Origin: Pagrus major
Taxonomy: Eukaryota > Chordata > Actinopteri > Spariformes > Sparidae
DNA length: 64,000 nucleotides
Direction: 5' to 3'
Assembly: GCF_040436345.1 (NCBI RefSeq)
Contig: NC_133236.1
Coordinates: 16,075,466-16,139,465, forward strand
The position numbers and the translations under genes are program-made. The notes beneath the pieces are model-generated. The model saw only the letters and a list, made by a program, of their open reading frames with translations. It was not told the DNA's origin and made no database searches. Shown piece by piece: positions 58,353 to 64,000 of the stretch (position 1 is the first letter of the stretch; each line of letters starts with the position of its first letter).

Positions 58353-61300
58353 TCAAAACTTCATACCGACCACCGACCTCCCCGAGATCTGGATGTCATC
58401 GAAAGGAAATAGAGCCAGAATCTGAAAGACAAGGATACAAAAGGTCATATTTTACTGATGACTGTGGTAATTGTCCATTGCTGTCCTCTCAAGATGTTAA
58501 AAAATGCAAAATATCTGACACCCAGTGTTTATGTAAATATTGCTTTACCTCACAAAATTTGACATCTTGAGGAGTGGAAACTTAAGGACAAGGCTACTGT
58601 TATTCTATATTACTGTTGTTGGCATCCCACAAACTATCTTTCACACTTTCTGACTTCTCCACCCTTTCTGTGAAATTGAGTCCCAAACCCATTTCTTTCA
58701 GCTGAATCCACAAATCTTTACCAACTTCGCACATTCACAGATTCACACTTCACACATTTGAAATAAGTGGGGCTGCAACTAACGATTAATTTCACTGTTG
58801 AATAGTCTTTTGATTATTTTCTTGATCAATCGATTAGTTGTTTGGTCTATAAAATGTCAGAAAATGTTTTTTTTTTAAAAAGTCGATCAGTGTCAAACTG
58901 TCATAGAGGAGTAAAGAAACCAGAAAAGATTCACATTTAAGAAACAGAAAAGGATGATTCAAGCCAATTACTTGATAATCAAAATAGCAATTGGCAATTC
59001 ATTAACAACTAAACAATGAATGAATGAATTGTTTATTAATTAATTGTTGAAGCTCTAGATGTATGTATGGAGGCAGAAATGGTGTATGTAGGATCATATG
59101 TTCATTGTAAGGAAGCAACAAGTCACCCAATGCAACACTGTGGCTCATCAGTGTGTTTTTTATAGTACAATGGAGGAATAACCTATAAATTATGTATGGT
59201 GTCCCATGCTGAAAGTCAATCACAATAACTTACATCATCATTGCCGTCAGCCAGATCCAGTGCCGTTTCATCCTCCATGTTTCGCAGCATTGTGTCAGCT
59301 CCAGACTGGCAGAGAAGGTTGGCTATGTCAGCGTCCTGTCTCCCGACTGCCAGATGTAGGGGTGTGCAGCCGTTAAACATGGCAGCATCCACGTTGGCAC
59401 CCCTGTTGAGGAGCAGCTTCACTGATGTGATGTCATGTAGCTCGACGGCGAGATGAAGAGCTGTTTTGCCACTGGTTCCTTCCTGCAAGGGGTGTGGAAT
59501 GAAAATAATTTTTATAATTTTGTTCGTTCATTTTTTTTTTTTTTCTTCTTTTAAGTAAGAGGAATAAGAATAACAAGAAGAAGATGAAGACGACAAAGAA
59601 GAAGAAACCGGATGTGAGGCAGAGTGATATGTTTGGCTGGTGATTCAAACTGAGAGGAATGTCTGTGGTAGTTTCTGGACTGACTGCCATGTTCCCTTCC
59701 ATCAATAGAACGTTAAGAGTGGCTGACCAGCCCAGCCTAATCATATCTCAAATCTAATTATGTCTCCATGAATCCTGCAGGAAGCCCTGAGCTCAGCTCA
59801 TATCACTATCAGCATTGCACAGGTGCAACAGATTTATAGACAGGGACACAACTTAAGGCCAGACGCAGTAAACACAGTCTGGGATTAGTTTGGTTATAAA
59901 GGCTGGAAGTTTACTGGATCAAATGAAGAATACTGAAACTAAACTTGATTCTATGCAGACAAACTGTATTTTCTTTTTTTCTTCCAAACTTATGTTAATT
60001 AACTCAGCATAGTTAATAGTTAACTCATGGTTAATCTATGGTGTGAATCTTAAATCTTCTTAAATATAATGTTTAAAATCAGAGACAACCTAAAGCTTAT
60101 TTAAAGGGTAATTTCACACTAAATTGCAAAGAGACAAAAAGCTACTTCTTTCCAGGAGACTTGTGTGCCTAACTTTTCATTTAGGAACACCAGCACATAA
60201 TTTAGGTGCACCCAATAATACATTTTACTTTCATTTCTTAACAAATCATGTGAACGGTTGTTAACGGGAAAAACAGTGCTGATAAATAATTGTCTTCGTT
60301 TAAATTTCAGTAACAAAAATATTTTTATACATTTTTTTAATCGTCCTGCTCAAACTCAGGTGCACCGGTGCTTCAAATGAAAACGTATGTCCACACTTTT
60401 ATTTGGGTGCACGTGCAACCAAAATAATTGCACTCTGGAGCCCTGGTTTCTATTCTGTGAGATGAAGGATTCAGTATGGGTCACCCTTTCCATTAAAGTC
60501 TTGTTATTAACACTATAATAATCCACATGAAGCAGTAAAGACTAACCTGGATATTCAGGTCTGCTCCCTTATTCGTCAGGAGCCTCATAATCTGATGTTG
60601 TCTGTTGAGTGCAGCCAAGTGAAGACAAGCAAGACCTGGAAGTACACATTTTATTGGAAATTTGAAACAAGCTGCATATTTTGACGTCAAAAGTGACTGA
60701 AAAATGCATTAAAAAAGTTGTTTTTCCAAATGACAAATTCAAACAGAGACCATGAGGACACAGATGAACACATCTTTGTGAACAAAGCTTGCTTTAAAAG
60801 CTGATGAATAATCAGAGACATAAGAATATGTGTTAATAATAATAAATAGTTAACTGATGATGCACTACAGCAGTTAGTCTTTTTCCTCACCTCTCCAGTT
60901 TTGGGTCTCGAGGACCGGCGCCAGCTTGCTTGGGGAAACGTCACTTGTCATCTCGGTAGCGCACTCTGTCTGCCCATGCTGGCAGGCCACGTGGAGCGCT
61001 GTGTTCCCGTCCTGGTCCTGCAGCTCCAGGCTGACTCCTTTCTCCACCAGGCCCTTCACCACATCTGTCAGGTTCAGGTAGGTGGCCAGGTGCAAAGGGC
61101 TCTGAGGATCAGCAAAGAAAAAGAATGTCTCTGGTTACCATTTATTCATAATAACCACTGCCTGCAAGACTTTTTAAAGATTAATTAATTAATGGATTAA
61201 TTAAAATGACAACGATTTGATAAGTTTAAGTCATTTATCAGGCAAAGGTTGATATTTACTGGATCTAGCTTTTCAATGTAATATTTTCTGACTGTAGGAT

Positions 61301-62767
61301 GGACAAAACAAAAAACTTGAAAATATTTTTCTCTATTTATTGACAGTTTTTTTTTAAACTGAAAACCATAAAATTCAATATTCTATAATAAAAAATATTA
61401 GCTTGCTGTAGGGCTGCAACTAATGATTATTTTCATTATTAATTAATCTGCTGATCATTTTCACAATTAAAAACGTACAATATTTAAGAATTTAAGTTTT
61501 AAACTAAAATAATCAACAGACTGTGAAGAAAGCTAGCTGGCTAGCCCTTGCCCATCTGGTCTTATGATACCACTTTGTACCCCAAGAGGGGATAATCCAA
61601 TAGTAAGCTCAAGCTGAGCCACTTAATAAGACTGTTAGCTGCACAGCCAATTAAGATAAGCAGCTAATGACACCTACAGGTAGGAGCAGTTAGCAATTAC
61701 TCTGGTTATATGCTTGGAGTATGAATTTGACAGGTGGCTACAGTAAGTCTTACATATTGCACCTTTAATTGACCAATTGTATAGATTAGAAAGAGTGTAT
61801 AGTTTAAAATGATGTCCTTCAAACCTGCTGCTTCTACTTCAGTCAGTGTTTTCATGCATTTCCCAGAAGAGAACAGGAACTTTAGCTGTTGCATTCAAAG
61901 GCCAACAGAACTATTCCAGCTGAGAAAGTGAGGGTTGCACTGTGTTTTCAACTCTTGGGGCTACTGTGGGTGTAGAATTTGATACCTCAGCTTTTTATCT
62001 ATGATGGCCTCCTTTTTTTTGTATGTAAAATGTATCATCAGAATCTGCTGTAAAACTGAATTGTGTGCAACTCAGGAAAACTGCAAAAAAAACGTCACAA
62101 AAAGCAGCATCATTTGCTGTTATTTTAATGAGTGTTCACATATCTGAGGGTGGATTATCTTTTAAAAACCTTAGATGGTAAAATTTCCAAATGTGAGGTC
62201 GTAGAATGACTATGATGAGGAAATAAGGCACCCAAAAATGACTAACTGAGTCACTGCTTGAACTGCTGAGTCTTTACTTCAGATGTTTCCTTTTGACAGT
62301 TCTGTCAGTTTTTTCTGTCTTCTGTCTCAGGTCTGACATATTAAAGGACTGGAACAATTCCTCCACCCACATCCACACAAGGATGGACTCCACAGCTCCC
62401 TGTGGTTCTATTTCTAACAGGAGGTAGAGGAGGGGAGTTTCCATTCAAAGTCCCTTATGAGCTAACCCTGGAACCACCCACAGTGACGTCCCTGTGAGAG
62501 GACAGACTGCAAATAAAGAGGAACAACAGTTCTCTGGAAGTACATAAATAATGCCACTGTTTCCACGATCGAGATACTGATGAAGAGGAAGTCACTTTGG
62601 ATCGAAAAATTCCAGCAGAAGCTGCAGAGTGCTTGTGTAGCGGAAAGAGTCATGTTGCACTTACCTGGTATAAATTATTTTGAATGTCCAGGACTTCTTT
62701 TGGGAATAGCTGTATCAACTGTTGAGCGATGAATTCTTCTTCATGGATGATCGCTAAGTGCAGGATT
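58353..62767 (-). CDS. nfkbie: NF-kappa-B inhibitor epsilon (I-kappa-B epsilon), 3' part
   Basis: Partial: five coding exons in transcript order 62767-62665, 61101-60891, 60635-60547, 59482-59234, 58421-58353; about 239 residues, in frame. The 5' exons, including the phosphodegron, must lie beyond 64000. Ankyrin repeats are clear: ILHLAIIHEEEF; SPLHLATYLNLTDVVKGLVEKG; GNTALHVACQHGQ; LACLHLAALNRQHQIMRLL; GKTALHLAVELHDITSVKLL; GCTPLHLAVGRQDADIANLL. The linking motif LDIQNNLYQ and the C-terminus LFPFDDIQISG are epsilon-type, which separates it from I-kappa-B alpha and beta. It masks NF-kappa-B dimers in the cytoplasm and is degraded after IKK phosphorylation (family knowledge). Position next to slc35b2 and hsp90ab1 agrees with human 6p21.1. 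All splice borders are canonical. Confidence 0.94.
58767..59057. repeat. 'CAACTAAT-CGATTA' family element in the last nfkbie intron
   Basis: The best copy in the window: GGGGCTGCAACTAACGATTA at the left and ATTAATTGTTGAAGCTCTAG at the right are inverted. Inside: TTTTCTTGATCAATCGATTAG, GTTTGGTCTATAAAATGTCAG and ATAGAGGAGTAAAGAAACC. It ends about 180 bases before the exon at 59234. Confidence 0.75.
59530..59600. repeat. Low-complexity T/AAG-rich tract in an nfkbie intron
   Basis: A T run (59530-59544) followed by a purine-rich AAGAAGAAG tract. It explains the open frame 59433-59744 (-), which is not coding. The remainder of the intron to 60546 holds no recognised feature. Confidence 0.8.
61405..61775. 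repeat. Repeat cluster in nfkbie intron
   Basis: 61405-61480 (AGGGCTGCAACTAATGATTA) is a truncated 'CAACTAAT' copy. 61530-61770 (GCTAGCTGGCTAGCCC ... TTACATATTGCACCTTTAA) is a second copy of the element at 2990-3235. Confidence 0.55.
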
Positions 62768-64000
62768 CTGCAGGAGTGGCAAAGGAAAATGAAGATCTTT
62801 ATCCATCATGCTTGCAAAAACTTGCAGGCTCACTCTAGCTTGACTTCTTCTAACAACTTCTAACATTGAGCAATCGACACCCAAAAAAAGACTGCATTTC
62901 AACAAGTGGCGAAAATGTTGCTTCATAATTTTCCTCGGTATTCGTCTCAAGAGACTACTATGAAATGTAACACTTGATGGGCAGAATGACAAGAGTTAGT
63001 GGCTGGGGGGTATTGAGCAATACAAACCTCCAGAGAAAAGATACTATAGCTCGTTGTTACAGGAAAGAGGGACATGTTAAAACCACCTGACAGTCAACAC
63101 TTAGCTTAAACACTTAAAGCAAATGACAAAACAAAACCAAAACACACTAACCTCAAAACCTGCGTGGGAAGTTGTAGCAAACAAATGTGTGCAAAAAGCA
63201 GGAAATGGAAGGAGACATTAGTGCTTAATTTAGAATAACCTAGAACAACACAAAGAGGGCTCAATTGTGAAAGGATTTTAGCAGATTTGTATCATCATTC
63301 AGCTTCAAGCTGCGTTAAATTTTTATACATCGAAACTGATTTCTAGAGGATGACATTTCATTGACGCATATAGGCCCAGTGTATTGTGTAATGTGTGTCA
63401 CTGCAGTAACTTTGCGCTCTCTTAAAGTTCAGAAACACGTTTTTTTTCTGCAGTTCAGACTAAATGTCATTGAACTATTCAGCGACAGACAGTGTGGGAT
63501 CAAACGTTCCCACAAAATCTCACAGTGCACATTTCACTCAGCTGTCTACTGCAAGCAAGTCAATCACAAGCCTCATGTTCAATATTCTCCAGATTAGTTT
63601 GATATGAACATCAAAAACTAAATTGATTTTAGTAATTCATTGTGAAATTATTTGTACTGACATTTAAGCCATTGAATGCAGCTACTGGATGATATATTAC
63701 TTGTGCATTTTAACTGGTTGATCAATAAAATCTATTTATATTATCATTGCATTATAGTTTCCATTAATTTTTGTTGTCACAGCCAGAAGGATTTCTTTGG
63801 TTTTTGTTTAATAAATTAATCTAAAAAGAACTGGGACTCATCAATCAATGAAATCTTTTTTAAAAAGTTTCATTTTCTAATTAAAACCTGCAAATATTCA
63901 TGTGTATACTTTTTAGCTAGACTTATTTTTAAGCTAGATAAAGCCAACTACTGTTAATGATTCAAAATGTGTTTAAAAAGATTTCATTGGGCCACAAGAT
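62768..64000 (-). other. nfkbie intron running off the window
   Basis: I found no upstream nfkbie exon here: no minus-strand frame that would code the acidic and Ser-rich N-terminal region or the first ankyrin start, joined to a matching donor. The sequence is AT-rich. Confidence 0.5.

Noticed and set aside
63130-63175. Possible tiny nfkbie exon (CCACGCAG ... GAGGTTAGT, minus)
   Set aside because: It would code only two or three residues and does not supply the expected codon phase or the ankyrin start; probably chance.

Overview
The window looks like nuclear DNA of a ray-finned (probably percomorph) teleost. Genes are split by GT-AG introns, the protein sequences are vertebrate and fish-like, and the gaps are filled with short fold-back repeats and LINE fragments of the kind I know from percomorph genomes. 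The species cannot be named from the sequence. There are no prokaryotic features.

Layout, left to right. (1) 64-2781, +: last four coding exons and 3' UTR of pals1/mpp5 (guanylate-kinase domain of a polarity scaffold). (2) 4120-8638, -: complete atp6v1d (V-ATPase subunit D), tail-to-tail with pals1. (3) 8639-8960: a short divergent promoter with a palindromic NRF1-like site and an M-box/CLEAR-like palindrome. (4) 8960-14705, +: eif2s1 (eIF2 alpha), complete. (5) 15413-28031, -: rbm25, an RRM / ER-rich / PWI splicing factor, 16 coding exons. (6) About 28.8-31.4 kb: intergenic, with a CRE. (7) 31.4-38.5 kb, +: hsp90ab1, complete. (8) 38.5-46.3 kb: gene-free, rich in inverted-repeat elements. 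(9) 46314-52750, -: slc35b2 (Golgi PAPS transporter), complete. (10) 53.1-55.7 kb: a decayed CR1/Rex1-like LINE inserted into an older repeat. (11) 57590 to beyond the right edge, -: nfkbie (I-kappa-B epsilon), last five coding exons; its start lies outside the window.

For the five complete genes the summed exon lengths are multiples of three and the proteins have the expected lengths: ATP6V1D 248 aa, eIF2 alpha 315, RBM25 810, HSP90AB1 726, SLC35B2 432. This supports the splice sites chosen.

The genes are mostly housekeeping: cell polarity, lysosomal acidification, translation initiation, splicing, protein folding, sulfation and NF-kappa-B control. They do not form one pathway. In human, as I recall, the left four lie on 14q23-24 and the right three (HSP90AB1-SLC35B2-NFKBIE) on 6p21.1, so the window spans a junction between two synteny blocks. 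I found no convincing undescribed system. The most useful leads are the divergent promoter motifs, a possible 27-nt in-frame rbm25 microexon, a segment missing from RBM25, an intronic heat-shock element in hsp90ab1, and several nested or fold-back transposons.
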